From the NCBI GenBank assembly GCA_965204705.1, contig OZ242006.1, positions 1,922,001 through 1,986,000 of the forward strand: a stretch of DNA of 64,000 nt, in the 5' to 3' direction. The translations under genes and the position numbers were made by a program. The DNA is from Bin5 sp965204705. GTDB lineage: Bacteria; Chloroflexota; Anaerolineae; Caldilineales; Caldilineaceae. Every line of letters starts with the position of its first letter. The first letter of the stretch is position 1. The notes below the pieces were generated by a model that saw only the letters and a list, made by a program, of their open reading frames with translations, was not told the DNA's origin and searched no databases. Shown here in pieces: positions 1-8,184 of the stretch.

Positions 1-2
1 AA

Positions 3-2147
3 TACTACAAGTGGTCCCAGTGGTTCTTCCTCAGGCTGTACGAAATGGGGCTGGCTTACAGGGAGTTCGCGCCGGTCGACTGGTGCCCGAAATGCAACAC
101 AACCTTGGCCCGCGAGCAGGTCTGGGGCGAAGATCGCCACTGCGAGCGCTGTGACACACCGGTCATTAAGAAAGACCTGAACCAGTGGAAGTTCCGCATC
201 ACAAACTACACCGAGGAACTGCTGGACGACCTGGATAATATCGACTGGCCGGAACCGGTGAAGGTGATGCAGACCAACTGGATCGGGCGCAGCGACGGCG
301 CACAAGTGACCTTTCTCACCGAAGCCGGGGACCCTATTGAGATCTTCACGACACGGCCTGACACGCTCTGGGGCGCGACTTTCATGGTGCTGGCTCCGGA
401 GCATCCCCTGGTTGAAAAGATTACGACCGGCGACCGGCGCAGAGCCGTCGAAGAGTGTGTCGAACAGGCAATTCGCTTGGACGAGATTGCGCGCACCGCC
501 GAGGACAAGGAGAAAACCGGGGTTTTCACCGGCGGCTACGCCATCAATCCGGTCAACGGCGAACGCATCCCCGTCTGGGTCGCAGACTACGTGCTCATGG
601 GATACGGCACCGGCGCCATCATGGCCGTTCCCGGCCATGACGAACGCGACTTCGAGTTCGCCAAAAGGCACGACCTGCCGATTGTCCTGGTTGTTCAACC
701 GCCGCCTGATAGCGAAGCCGGACACGTCCGCAGTGCCGACGACCTGGAGGCTGCCTGGCCGGGCGACGGCGTAATGATAAACTCTGGACCCATAAACGGC
801 GCGACCGTCGGCAAAGAGGAAGGGCAAAGCGTCAAAGCGGCGATCGCCTGGCTCGAGGAAAATGACAAGGGAACTGGCGCCGTCAACTACCGCCTGCGCG
901 ACTGGCTCATCAGCCGCCAGCGCATGTGGGGCACGCCCATCCCCATGATCCACTGCGAGAGTTGTGGCACACTGCCCGTTCCCTACGCCGACCTGCCCGT
1001 CCGGCTGCCCGACGACGCGCAGTTCAAACCCACCGGCGAAAGCCCCCTCAACTATCACGAAGGCTTCCGCTACGTGAAATGTCCGCAGTGCGCAGGCGGC
1101 GCCGAGCGCGAGACCGATACCATGGACACATTCATGTGCTCCAGCTGGTATCAGTACGCCTACGTCGACCCCTACCACAAAGCAGGCGAGCCCCTGGCTG
1201 TAGACGACATGCCTTGGGACAGCGGACGTGGCAGCTACTGGCTGCCCGTCGACCAGTACACCGGCGGCATCGAACACGCCACCATGCACCTGCTCTACAC
1301 CCGCTTCTTCACCAAGGCGCTGCGGGACATGGGCGTCGTCGACTTTGACGAACCCATGATACGCCTGTTCAATCAGGGCATCATTCTGGGGCCCGACGGC
1401 GAGCGAATGTCCAAGAGCCGCGGCAATGTCGTCAACCCGGACGAATACGTCGACAGATACGGCGCCGATACCGTGCGCGGTTACCTGATGTTCATTGGCC
1501 CATGGGAGCACGGTGGCCCTTGGGATCCGAGCGCAATCGAAGGCGTGAGCCGTTTTCTGTACCGTGTCTGGACCGTCGCCCTGGACCGGCCGCAAGCAAA
1601 CGGCGCCGAGAATGCGGCGACCGCTGCCGATGTCCGCGGCCTGGAGCGCAAACTGCACCAGACAATCTCCAAGGTTTCGGAAGACTTCGGCAGCTTCCGC
1701 TTCAACACGGCCATCGCCGCGTTGATGGAGTTCAACAACTATCTGATACGGGTCAAAGATACCTTTACCGGACCGAACAGCGACGAGTCAGAGAACCGCA
1801 TTTGGCAGGAATCTGTCCGCAACCTGCTGCTGATGATGGCCCCCGTCTTTCCCCATATCAGCGAGGAGATCTGGCAGCGCCTGGCAAATAATGGAGAAGC
1901 GGGAAGCATCCACCTCCACAATTGGCCGCAGGCCGATCCACAGAAGGCCAAAGAGGAGGAGATCACCGTGGTCGTTCAGGTCAATGGCCGCGTGCGCGAC
2001 AAACTGAGCGTGGCGCCCAATACCGGCGAAGAGGAGCTGGAAGCGATGGCCCTGGCTTCAAACAATGTGCAGCGCTGGATGGACGGCAAACAGGTGCGAA
2101 AGGTCGTGGTCGTCGCCGACAAGCTGGTCAACATAGTCATTGGATAG
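3..2147 (+). CDS. leuS: Leucine--tRNA ligase, 3' part (5' end outside window)
   Basis: Cytoplasmic class I synthetase that charges tRNA-Leu and edits mischarged product. The frame is open from base 3, and the codons before the first internal ATG (45) match the catalytic-core stretch that follows the HIGH box (YYKWSQWFFLRLYE), so the gene enters from the left and is not starting at 45. Visible in order: a Cys-pair zinc element near 90-160 (CPKC, CERC), the CP1 editing domain (about 250-850), a second Cys-pair module near 950-1110, the GGIEHATMHLLYTRFF stretch near 1264, the KMSKS-type loop ERMSKSRGN near 1401, the anticodon-binding helical region, and the C-terminal VQVNGRVRDKL motif near 1975. 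The last gene codon is followed within five bases by the start of the next gene, so the three genes at 1-2.8 kb are probably co-transcribed. Identity is secure. Confidence 0.97.
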   Translation, partial: YYKWSQWFFLRLYEMGLAYREFAPVDWCPKCNTTLAREQVWGEDRHCERCDTPVIKKDLNQWKFRITNYTEELLDDLDNIDWPEPVKVMQTNWIGRSDGAQVTFLTEAGDPIEIFTTRPDTLWGATFMVLAPEHPLVEKITTGDRRRAVEECVEQAIRLDEIARTAEDKEKTGVFTGGYAINPVNGERIPVWVADYVLMGYGTGAIMAVPGHDERDFEFAKRHDLPIVLVVQPPPDSEAGHVRSADDLEAAWPGDGVMINSGPINGATVGKEEGQSVKAAIAWLEENDKGTGAVNYRLRDWLISRQRMWGTPIPMIHCESCGTLPVPYADLPVRLPDDAQFKPTGESPLNYHEGFRYVKCPQCAGGAERETDTMDTFMCSSWYQYAYVDPYHKAGEPLAVDDMPWDSGRGSYWLPVDQYTGGIEHATMHLLYTRFFTKALRDMGVVDFDEPMIRLFNQGIILGPDGERMSKSRGNVVNPDEYVDRYGADTVRGYLMFIGPWEHGGPWDPSAIEGVSRFLYRVWTVALDRPQANGAENAATAADVRGLERKLHQTISKVSEDFGSFRFNTAIAALMEFNNYLIRVKDTFTGPNSDESENRIWQESVRNLLLMMAPVFPHISEEIWQRLANNGEAGSIHLHNWPQADPQKAKEEEITVVVQVNGRVRDKLSVAPNTGEEELEAMALASNNVQRWMDGKQVRKVVVVADKLVNIVIG

Positions 2148-2151
2148 CGCC

Positions 2152-2463
2152 ATGAATGTAATTATCGACCTCTGTGTCGTCCCCATCGGCGTAGGTGTTT
2201 CAGTCTCGAAATACGTGGTCGCATGCGAGCGCATACTTGACGAAGCCGGACTCAACCATCAGATGCACGCCTACGGCACCAATGTCGAAGGAGAGTGGGA
2301 CGAAGTTTTCGCCGCCGTTAAACGCTGCCACGAAGTAGTTCACCAAATGGGAGCGCCGCGTATAACAACCAGCCTGAAGATCGGCACGCGCTGCGATCGC
2401 CCACAAAGCATGCAGGACAAGATTGTTAGCGTCAACCGGAAACTAGGAAGAGGTGTCCAATGA
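2152..2463 (+). CDS. Thiamine-binding-fold protein, MTH1187/YkoF-like family
   Basis: Small soluble protein of 103 residues. The opening VIIDLCVVPIGVGVSVSKYV and the middle YGTNVEGEWDEVFAAV match the MTH1187 (DUF77, thiamine_BP) ferredoxin-like fold, whose members bind thiamine or related small ligands. A biological role is established for few of them. The ATG at 2152 is preferred over an in-frame TTG at 2140 because the family begins at this methionine. It begins five bases after the leuS stop, and its TGA overlaps the ATG of the HIT gene (ATGA at 2460), which indicates translational coupling. Function here is unknown. Confidence 0.8.
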   Translation: MNVIIDLCVVPIGVGVSVSKYVVACERILDEAGLNHQMHAYGTNVEGEWDEVFAAVKRCHEVVHQMGAPRITTSLKIGTRCDRPQSMQDKIVSVNRKLGRGVQ

Positions 2464-2810
2464 GCGAAGACTGTATCTTCTGCAAAATCGTGGCGGGGGA
2501 GCTGCCCTCCAAACAGTTCTATCAGGATGAACTGGTAACCGCATTTCAGGACATCTCGGAGCAGGCGCCGCTTCACGTACTGATCGTTCCCAATCAGCAC
2601 TTCAATGATCTGGGAGAAATGGGTGACGCCCAGGCAGAGGTCCTGGGGCGGATTGCCCAGGTCGCCGGACAACTGGCTGCGCAGGAAGGAGTAGCTTCTG
2701 ACGGCTGGCGCCTCGTCACGAATATCGGCAAGCATGGCGGCCAGGAGGTCTTCCACACCCATTTTCACCTGCTGGGCGGACGTCCCCTCGGTCCGCTCCT
2801 GGCGCGCTGA
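2460..2810 (+). CDS. HIT-family nucleotide hydrolase (HINT/HinT-like)
   Basis: 116-residue histidine-triad protein. It begins with the family signature SEDCIFCKIVAGELPS and carries the triad HTHFHLLGGRPLG near the C-terminus, where the central His is the nucleophile in HinT-type purine nucleoside phosphoramidases. Length and both motifs fit HINT rather than the Fhit or GalT branches. It overlaps the preceding gene by four bases and is followed by a perfect 12-bp hairpin, so it is the last gene of the leuS transcript. The substrate cannot be told from sequence. Confidence 0.93.
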   Translation: MSEDCIFCKIVAGELPSKQFYQDELVTAFQDISEQAPLHVLIVPNQHFNDLGEMGDAQAEVLGRIAQVAGQLAAQEGVASDGWRLVTNIGKHGGQEVFHTHFHLLGGRPLGPLLAR

Positions 2811-2836
2811 AAAGCTCGAATCGCCCAGAAACAGAT

Positions 2837-2865
2837 AGGGGCAAGGCGGTTAACGCCTTGCCCCT
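2837..2865 (+). terminator. Hairpin terminator after the leuS-HIT operon
   Basis: Perfect 12-bp stem (2837-2848 with 2854-2865) around a five-base loop GTTAA, followed by TTGCTCTTTT rather than a clean T-run. It sits 27 bases after the HIT stop and between convergent genes, so it could also stop transcripts of the minus-strand operon ending at 2958. Confidence 0.75.
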
Positions 2866-2957
2866 GAATCTTGCTCTTTTCGAAAGAACCCAACAGCCTG
2901 ACAGTTCTGGACAACCTCTTGGGTCTCGGATGCCAACCTGCAGCAGTATTCGTGACT

Positions 2958-3608
2958 TTACTTTACAACAGCCATTGCTAGCCCATCCGGATACGGGACA
3001 ACCGTGCTCGCAAGGCGCTCGTGGCTACTGAGCACTCGCGCAAAGCTGCGCATCCCCTGCACCCAGTCCCAGTCCTGCTTCTCAGGATCCACCAGACTCC
3101 CCCACATTTCAACGTTGTCGCCTAGAATGACCGTACCCGGCCGGCTGTATTGGAGCGCATAGTCCAGGTAGGCGGGATAATTTCCCTTGTCGGCGTCAAT
3201 GAAGACCAAGTCAAAAGGCGCCTCATCTGCCAGGTGCGGGAGCGATTCCAGCGCCGGGCCGACCCGTACCTCGATCTTGTCTGCCAGCCCCATCCGCCGC
3301 CACTGCTTTCGCGCAAAGTCGGCATGCTTCTGCTCCAACTCCAGGCCAATCAGCCTTCCCTCTTCCGGCAGGGCACGCGCGATCCACGTCCCACTATAGC
3401 CTCCCAGCACGCCGATCTCCAGCACCTTTCTGGCTCCGGTCAGCTGCACCAGCAACTGCAGGAACTTCCCCTGCTCCGGCCCGATACTCATGCCCGGAAT
3501 TCCCTCTGACTCCGCCTCCGACTGCAACTGGGAAAGGTCTTTGTCGTCGCTGTGAAACAGGTCGCGCAAAAACTGCTGATAGGGGTCGACCTCGGTCAGT
3601 TTGGACAT
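2958..3608 (-). CDS. SAM-dependent O-methyltransferase, caffeoyl-CoA OMT/COMT-like family
   Basis: 216 residues, the usual size for the Methyltransf_3 family of cation-dependent O-methyltransferases. The SAM-binding region shows VLEIGVLGGYSGTWIARALP (motif I) and FDLVFIDADKGNYPAYLDY, where the aspartates normally hold the divalent metal and SAM. The late motif GTVILGDNVEMWG is also typical. Bacterial members methylate catechols, tRNA hydroxyuridines (TrmR) or unknown acceptors; this sequence does not decide which. It lies 23 bases downstream of radA on the same strand and is the last gene of the glyA-radA run. Confidence 0.88.
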   Translation of the reverse strand: MSKLTEVDPYQQFLRDLFHSDDKDLSQLQSEAESEGIPGMSIGPEQGKFLQLLVQLTGARKVLEIGVLGGYSGTWIARALPEEGRLIGLELEQKHADFARKQWRRMGLADKIEVRVGPALESLPHLADEAPFDLVFIDADKGNYPAYLDYALQYSRPGTVILGDNVEMWGSLVDPEKQDWDWVQGMRSFARVLSSHERLASTVVPYPDGLAMAVVK

Positions 3609-3631
3609 CTGAGTTCTCCATCTGTGGCAAT

Positions 3632-5071
3632 TTAATTCAACAGCGCCGTGTCCAGAGCTTCTGCTACCGTGCGTGCGCCGATGACTTCGATTTCAGAAGG
3701 AAGGTCGGATGTGCCTCCTCCCCCGTTGTCGTCCATTGCAGCCTGGCCGGGCAGTTTCCGCCTCCCCCGCAAAGCATGGCGAGGAACGATTGCTCGCCTG
3801 AAGCCGAGTTTGGAGGCCTCGTGCAAACGGAGCGCCAGCTGACTGACACTGCGCAGCTCGCCGCTCAAGCCGATTTCTCCGATCAGAGCAGCCTCGGCTG
3901 CAACAGGAACATTGCGGTAACTACTCGTGATGGCAGCCGCGATCGCCAGATCTGCGGCCGGCTCGCCGATTTGCAACCCGCCTATGACATTCACGAATAT
4001 GTCCTGCTGACTCATCGAGAGCCCTAACCGTTTACTCAGCACAGCCGACACCAGCAACAGCCGGTTGAAGTCCACACCGTTCCCCGTGCGCCGGGGCTGG
4101 CTGAACGCGGTCGGGCTGGCGAGCGCCTGGACTTCCACCAGGAGCGGCCGGCTTCCCTCCAGCGGCACCGCTATGGCACTGCCTGCTGCGTTAGGCAGTC
4201 GTTCCGCCAGAAACATCGCCGAGGGGTTGGCGACCGGCGCCATGCCTCGCTCAGTCATCTCGAAGACACCAACTTCATTCGTGCTGCCGAAGCGGTTCTT
4301 TACCGAATGTAGCAACCGGTAAGCGTGAAAACGTTCCCCCTCCAACTGAAGTACCGCGTCCACCATATGCTCCAGCACGCGCGGTCCCGCAATCGCCCCT
4401 TCTTTAGTCACATGTCCCACCAGAAAAAGTGGGATATTGAGCCGTCTGGCCTGTCGCAGCAGATGGGCTGCACAGTCTCGCACCTGGGAAACCGACCCGG
4501 CTGCGCTGGCGCTCACGCTGCTATGGATAGCCTGCACCGAATCAACGATCACCAGGGAGGGCTTCACCCTCCCGATCTGTTCTAGGATCTGTTCCAGGAT
4601 CGTGTCCGCCAGAATCAGAAGACCGCCCTCCTCCAAGCCCAACCGCGACGCACGCTTACCAATCTGATAGGCGCTCTCCTCAGCACTCACATACAATACT
4701 TGGCCGACTTTGCGCGCAACCTCCGCCGCCGTCTGGATGAGCAGCGTACTCTTACCAATGCCAGGATCACCACCCACCAGAATACCGGCGCCAGGCATAA
4801 TACCTCCCCCCAGCACGCGATTCAATTCGGAGTTGTTGAGAACGATGCGCCGCGATGGCTCACTGGGGATGTCCGGCAATGCGACAGGAGATGGTGCGTG
4901 GAGGGGATCCGTGCTGCCACCCCCTTGTGCGATAGCACTATCGTGGATCCGGCTCTCCTCAAGTGTGTTCCACTCGCCGCAGTCCGGGCACCTTCCCATC
5001 CACTTCATTTGCGAACTGCCGCACTCACTGCAAACGAACTGAGTCCTGACCTTGGTCGCCACGAACACCAA
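3632..5071 (-). CDS. radA: DNA repair protein RadA (Sms)
   Basis: 479-residue RecA-like ATPase and branch-migration factor in recombinational repair. The N-terminal C4 zinc finger (Cys14, 17, 28, 31) is followed by Walker A GGDPGIGKST (about 101-110), the RadA-specific KNRFGSTNEVGVF motif and a C-terminal Lon-like domain (VFVNVIGGLQIGEPAADLAIA, then IGEIGLSGELR). Length is normal, with a mild Gly/Ser insertion near the C-terminus. It sits 12 bases downstream of glyA and 23 bases upstream of the methyltransferase, so all three are probably one transcript. Confidence 0.97.
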   Translation of the reverse strand: MVFVATKVRTQFVCSECGSSQMKWMGRCPDCGEWNTLEESRIHDSAIAQGGGSTDPLHAPSPVALPDIPSEPSRRIVLNNSELNRVLGGGIMPGAGILVGGDPGIGKSTLLIQTAAEVARKVGQVLYVSAEESAYQIGKRASRLGLEEGGLLILADTILEQILEQIGRVKPSLVIVDSVQAIHSSVSASAAGSVSQVRDCAAHLLRQARRLNIPLFLVGHVTKEGAIAGPRVLEHMVDAVLQLEGERFHAYRLLHSVKNRFGSTNEVGVFEMTERGMAPVANPSAMFLAERLPNAAGSAIAVPLEGSRPLLVEVQALASPTAFSQPRRTGNGVDFNRLLLVSAVLSKRLGLSMSQQDIFVNVIGGLQIGEPAADLAIAAAITSSYRNVPVAAEAALIGEIGLSGELRSVSQLALRLHEASKLGFRRAIVPRHALRGRRKLPGQAAMDDNGGGGTSDLPSEIEVIGARTVAEALDTALLN

Positions 5072-5083
5072 CCCTTTGTCTTA

Positions 5084-6400
5084 CTATGCTGGCGCCGGGA
5101 ACGTCTTTACCATGTCCAGCACCTCGTCACGCACTGATTCCTGTAGAACTGTATCTGTTGGATCTTGAGCGACCGAAGCAATCCAGCGGCCGATCTGTTC
5201 AAACTGGTCCTGCTTCATACCTCGCGTAGTTGCAGCAGGTGTACCCAGCCGGATCCCGCTTGTGACCATCGCCTTGCGCGTATCGAAGGGGATCATGTTC
5301 TTATTGCAATGGATAGATGCGTTATCGAGGGCTGTCTCGACCACCTTGCCGTTGATCTCCTCGTCATCCAGACTGTTCAGGTCGACAAGCAAGAGGTGAT
5401 TGTCAGTGCCCCCGGAAACGCTGCGTAGCCCTTCCGACTGAAGAGTGTCGCTCAAGGTTTGCGCGTTATCCAGAATCTGCTGCTGATATCCTCTGAACTC
5501 TTTCTCTTGCGCCAACTTGAACCCCACCGCCTTCGCCGCGATAATATGCATGAGCGGTCCGCCCTGAATCCCAGGAAACACTGCCCGGTCAATCGCCCTC
5601 GCATGTTCCTTCCGGCAAAGAATCAATCCCCCGCGAGGCCCGCGCAGCGTCTTGTGGGTCGTGGTCGTGACAACATCGCAGTACGGGACCGGATCGGGAT
5701 GAAGCTTTGCGGCTACCAGACCGGCAACATGGGCCATATCCATCATCAGCAGACAACCGGCCTCGTCCGCGATATCGCGCAAAGCCCGAAAGTCGAAATG
5801 ACGCGGGTAAGCGCTTGCCCCCACCAACAGTAGCTTGGGCCGCTGCTCCAGCGCCGTCTGCCGGATAACGTCGTAATCAAGCTGCTCGGTCTCGGGATCC
5901 AGGCCGTAGTGGACGAAATTGTAATAGTGTCCGGAGCTGTTCAGGTGGAATCCGTGGCTCAAGTGCCCGCCGTGGTCCAGTTTCATCGCCAGCACTGTGT
6001 CACCCGGCTTCAACAAGGCCATGTAGACAGCTGCGTTGGCCTGGGCGCCGGAATGGGGTTGCACGTTGGCATGTTCTGCGCCAAAAAGCGCCAGCGCACG
6101 TTCGATGCCGACCCTTTCGGCGATATCAACATACTGACAGCCGCCGTAGTACCTTCGTCCCGGATAGCCTTCGGCATACTTGTTCGTCAATACGCTGCCG
6201 GCGGCTGCCAACACCTCGGGAAAAACGTAATTCTCGCTGGCGATCAGTTCGATTCCGTACGTCTGCCGCTGGCGTTCTGACTCTATCGCCGCGTAAATTT
6301 CAGGATCTTTCTCCCGGAGCAACTGCCGCGGATCAGGTTGTTCGGTCCAGGCGCAAAGGGCAGTGGCTGGTGCCTGCAAATCTGAAATTCGTTCGTTCAT
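5084..6400 (-). CDS. glyA: Serine hydroxymethyltransferase
   Basis: PLP enzyme that interconverts serine and glycine with tetrahydrofolate and supplies one-carbon units. 438 residues. The family landmarks are present: IELIASENYVFPEV near the N-terminus, YAEGYPGRRYYGGC, the VQPHSGAQANAAVY stretch, and the PLP lysine in VVTTTTHKTLRGPRGG. The ATG at 6400 gives an N-terminal extension of about 25 residues before the conserved ESERQRQ region. It is first in the glyA-radA-methyltransferase run and has a good promoter 69 bases upstream. Confidence 0.97.
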   Translation of the reverse strand: MNERISDLQAPATALCAWTEQPDPRQLLREKDPEIYAAIESERQRQTYGIELIASENYVFPEVLAAAGSVLTNKYAEGYPGRRYYGGCQYVDIAERVGIERALALFGAEHANVQPHSGAQANAAVYMALLKPGDTVLAMKLDHGGHLSHGFHLNSSGHYYNFVHYGLDPETEQLDYDVIRQTALEQRPKLLLVGASAYPRHFDFRALRDIADEAGCLLMMDMAHVAGLVAAKLHPDPVPYCDVVTTTTHKTLRGPRGGLILCRKEHARAIDRAVFPGIQGGPLMHIIAAKAVGFKLAQEKEFRGYQQQILDNAQTLSDTLQSEGLRSVSGGTDNHLLLVDLNSLDDEEINGKVVETALDNASIHCNKNMIPFDTRKAMVTSGIRLGTPAATTRGMKQDQFEQIGRWIASVAQDPTDTVLQESVRDEVLDMVKTFPAPA

Positions 6401-6822
6401 TCGTATCCGCTCCAGTGTCTAGACATTCGCTCCGCACGCATAAGAAGACAAAGCCGCACCAGCAGTAAACATTAGCACGGGGCAGGTCTTTCGTCAATTT
6501 TTGCCGCATAATCTGAAGGTCTTTTCCTGGCAACACGGTGAAATACTCTGCTCCATACAGCGAGCATCGGCGGCCTGCTGAAACAGTGACTGAGACCGGT
6601 AATATGCCTGCTGGCAGTAGCCGAAAAGGTTGTCGCGTGTCCTGAATCTACGTCCCGTTCACCTGCCGGTTCCTCAGATTAACTGTGATGAAATTCCGTA
6701 TGATAGAATTGGCAAACTGAAAAATGGGAATCCACTTGGGCAGAGGAAGATGCCCACTCCGGTATCCGAATCAGGCTCTAGGTCCGCAGCGCGCCTTGCC
6801 CTGCCGAAAGTTCAACTCTTAT
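6401..6822. other. Intergenic region between divergent glyA and sco1
   Basis: 422 bases without a credible gene. The left part carries the glyA promoter. A TATGAT/TAGAAT element near 6699-6709 could serve the rightward sco1 gene but has no good -35 partner. No tRNA, riboswitch consensus or repeat was recognised. Confidence 0.4.
6469..6497 (-). promoter_or_regulatory. Sigma70-type promoter of the glyA operon
   Basis: Read on the minus strand: TTGACG (6497-6492), a 17-base spacer, then TAATGT (6474-6469). The predicted transcript would start near 6460 and give a leader of about 60 bases. No other pair of this quality was seen before glyA. Sequence match only. Confidence 0.55.
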
Positions 6823-7530
6823 ATGAGTAGGACTCTCCGACAATATCAGAAAAGAAGCGGGCATACCTACTCAACCATTTGGCAGAGGGGAAAGACGCGG
6901 CCCACTATCCTAACGGGCAGTTCTTGGGAGCGGCGAAGCAGACTGGCTATATCTTTCCTTCTATGCCTGGTGATGTTTCTATGTGCTGCCTGTGGACAGC
7001 ACCAGTACACCGGCACCATCTTCGAAGAGGCCAACCCTGCCGCCCCAATTCGCGGCCAAAACTATGACGGCGCCCCCTTCAACCTCGCCCAGCTGCTCGG
7101 CGACCCGGTCCTTCTTTTCTTCGGCTACACGTTCTGTCCGGATGTCTGTCCTCTGACCATGATCGAGCTGGCAGCCGCAAAAGGAGCACTGGAAAAAGAG
7201 GCCCCCGTCCTAGGGGCCGATCTAAAGGTCGTATTCGTCTCCGTCGACCCCCAACGCGACAGCCTCGACCGAATCGAGCCATACATTCTCGCCTTTGATC
7301 CCCGGTTTTTCGGCGTTCGTGTACCGGAAACCGAACTGGATGTCCTCAAACAGGGCTACGGCCTGTACACCGGCGCCGCCGAAGGCCATAGCACCGACGA
7401 TGAGTACTATCTGCTCGACCATACTTCGCGTATCTTTCTCATCGACAGGGAAGGGAACTGGCGGGCGCTGTTCAGTGCAGACGTGACGGCAGAGGCGTTG
7501 GCCGCGGATCTACAGGAGCTGTTGCGCTAA
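6823..7530 (+). CDS. Sco1/SenC-family copper chaperone lipoprotein
   Basis: Membrane-anchored thioredoxin-fold protein that delivers copper to, or reduces, the CuA site of cytochrome oxidase. A basic N-terminus leads into a hydrophobic segment ending in a lipobox (LCAACG), so export and lipidation are likely. The copper-binding CPDVCP motif is at 7135-7152 and the distal His is in LDHTSRIF near 7416, so both metal-ligand sites are intact. An upstream in-frame ATG at 6724 would add 33 non-conserved residues before the signal peptide; 6823 is preferred. No oxidase genes are nearby, but a CtaG homologue lies at 24.7 kb. Confidence 0.92.
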   Translation: MSRTLRQYQKRSGHTYSTIWQRGKTRPTILTGSSWERRSRLAISFLLCLVMFLCAACGQHQYTGTIFEEANPAAPIRGQNYDGAPFNLAQLLGDPVLLFFGYTFCPDVCPLTMIELAAAKGALEKEAPVLGADLKVVFVSVDPQRDSLDRIEPYILAFDPRFFGVRVPETELDVLKQGYGLYTGAAEGHSTDDEYYLLDHTSRIFLIDREGNWRALFSADVTAEALAADLQELLR

Positions 7531-7573
7531 TCCATCTCTCACCTGCCCTGTATGCAAGAGGTCTGTAGCAGCC

Positions 7574-8179
7574 ATGCGCACATTTGTCGCGATTGAGATT
7601 CCCAACGGTGTGAAGCGCCAACTTAATGTGATGCAGGACCGCTTAAAGGAACTCCCGGCCCTGCGTACACAGCCGTCCTTACTTCGCTGGACTAACACCG
7701 AAAAACTGCACCTCACCCTGCGGTTCCTGGGCGAAACGGAGAAAGCTAATCGCCATCAACTGCAACATGGGCTCGCGGCCATCGCGGACCGACGCGCACA
7801 CTTCGCGCTTGCGCCGTCCCGGCTCGGCGCCTTCCGCTCATGGTCCAATCTGCGCATTCTCTGGGTGGGAATCGAAGGCGAATCCGACGCCCTTCTGGAA
7901 ATACAGAACGACGTAGAATCCTTAGCCCGGCAAGTGGGATTCCCGCCGGAACGTAAACGGTTTTCGCCTCACATTACCCTGGCACGCTCCGCACGCAACG
8001 CGCCGCGCCGCGCCCTGCGCGCGGCGTCCGAACAACTGCGCCGCGCAGCCGCAGACGAGGAATATCAAAGTTGGACTGAATGGAGGGTCCGCGAACTGCA
8101 CTTCATTCGCAGCGTCTTAGGCCCGGGCGGCGCCCAATACTTCAACCTGGCGACCAGCGCGTTGACTGAAGATAAATAA
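7574..8179 (+). CDS. thpR: RNA 2',3'-cyclic phosphodiesterase (2'-5' RNA ligase family)
   Basis: 201-residue 2H phosphoesterase. Both HxTx motifs are present: LHLTLRFLGE near 7706 and PHITLARS near 7969. The N-terminus MRTFVAIEIPN is characteristic of ThpR, which opens 2',3'-cyclic phosphates on RNA and was first studied as a 2'-5' RNA ligase. It follows sco1 by 43 bases on the same strand, with no obvious functional link. Confidence 0.93.
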   Translation: MRTFVAIEIPNGVKRQLNVMQDRLKELPALRTQPSLLRWTNTEKLHLTLRFLGETEKANRHQLQHGLAAIADRRAHFALAPSRLGAFRSWSNLRILWVGIEGESDALLEIQNDVESLARQVGFPPERKRFSPHITLARSARNAPRRALRAASEQLRRAAADEEYQSWTEWRVRELHFIRSVLGPGGAQYFNLATSALTEDK

Positions 8180-8184
8180 ACTTC

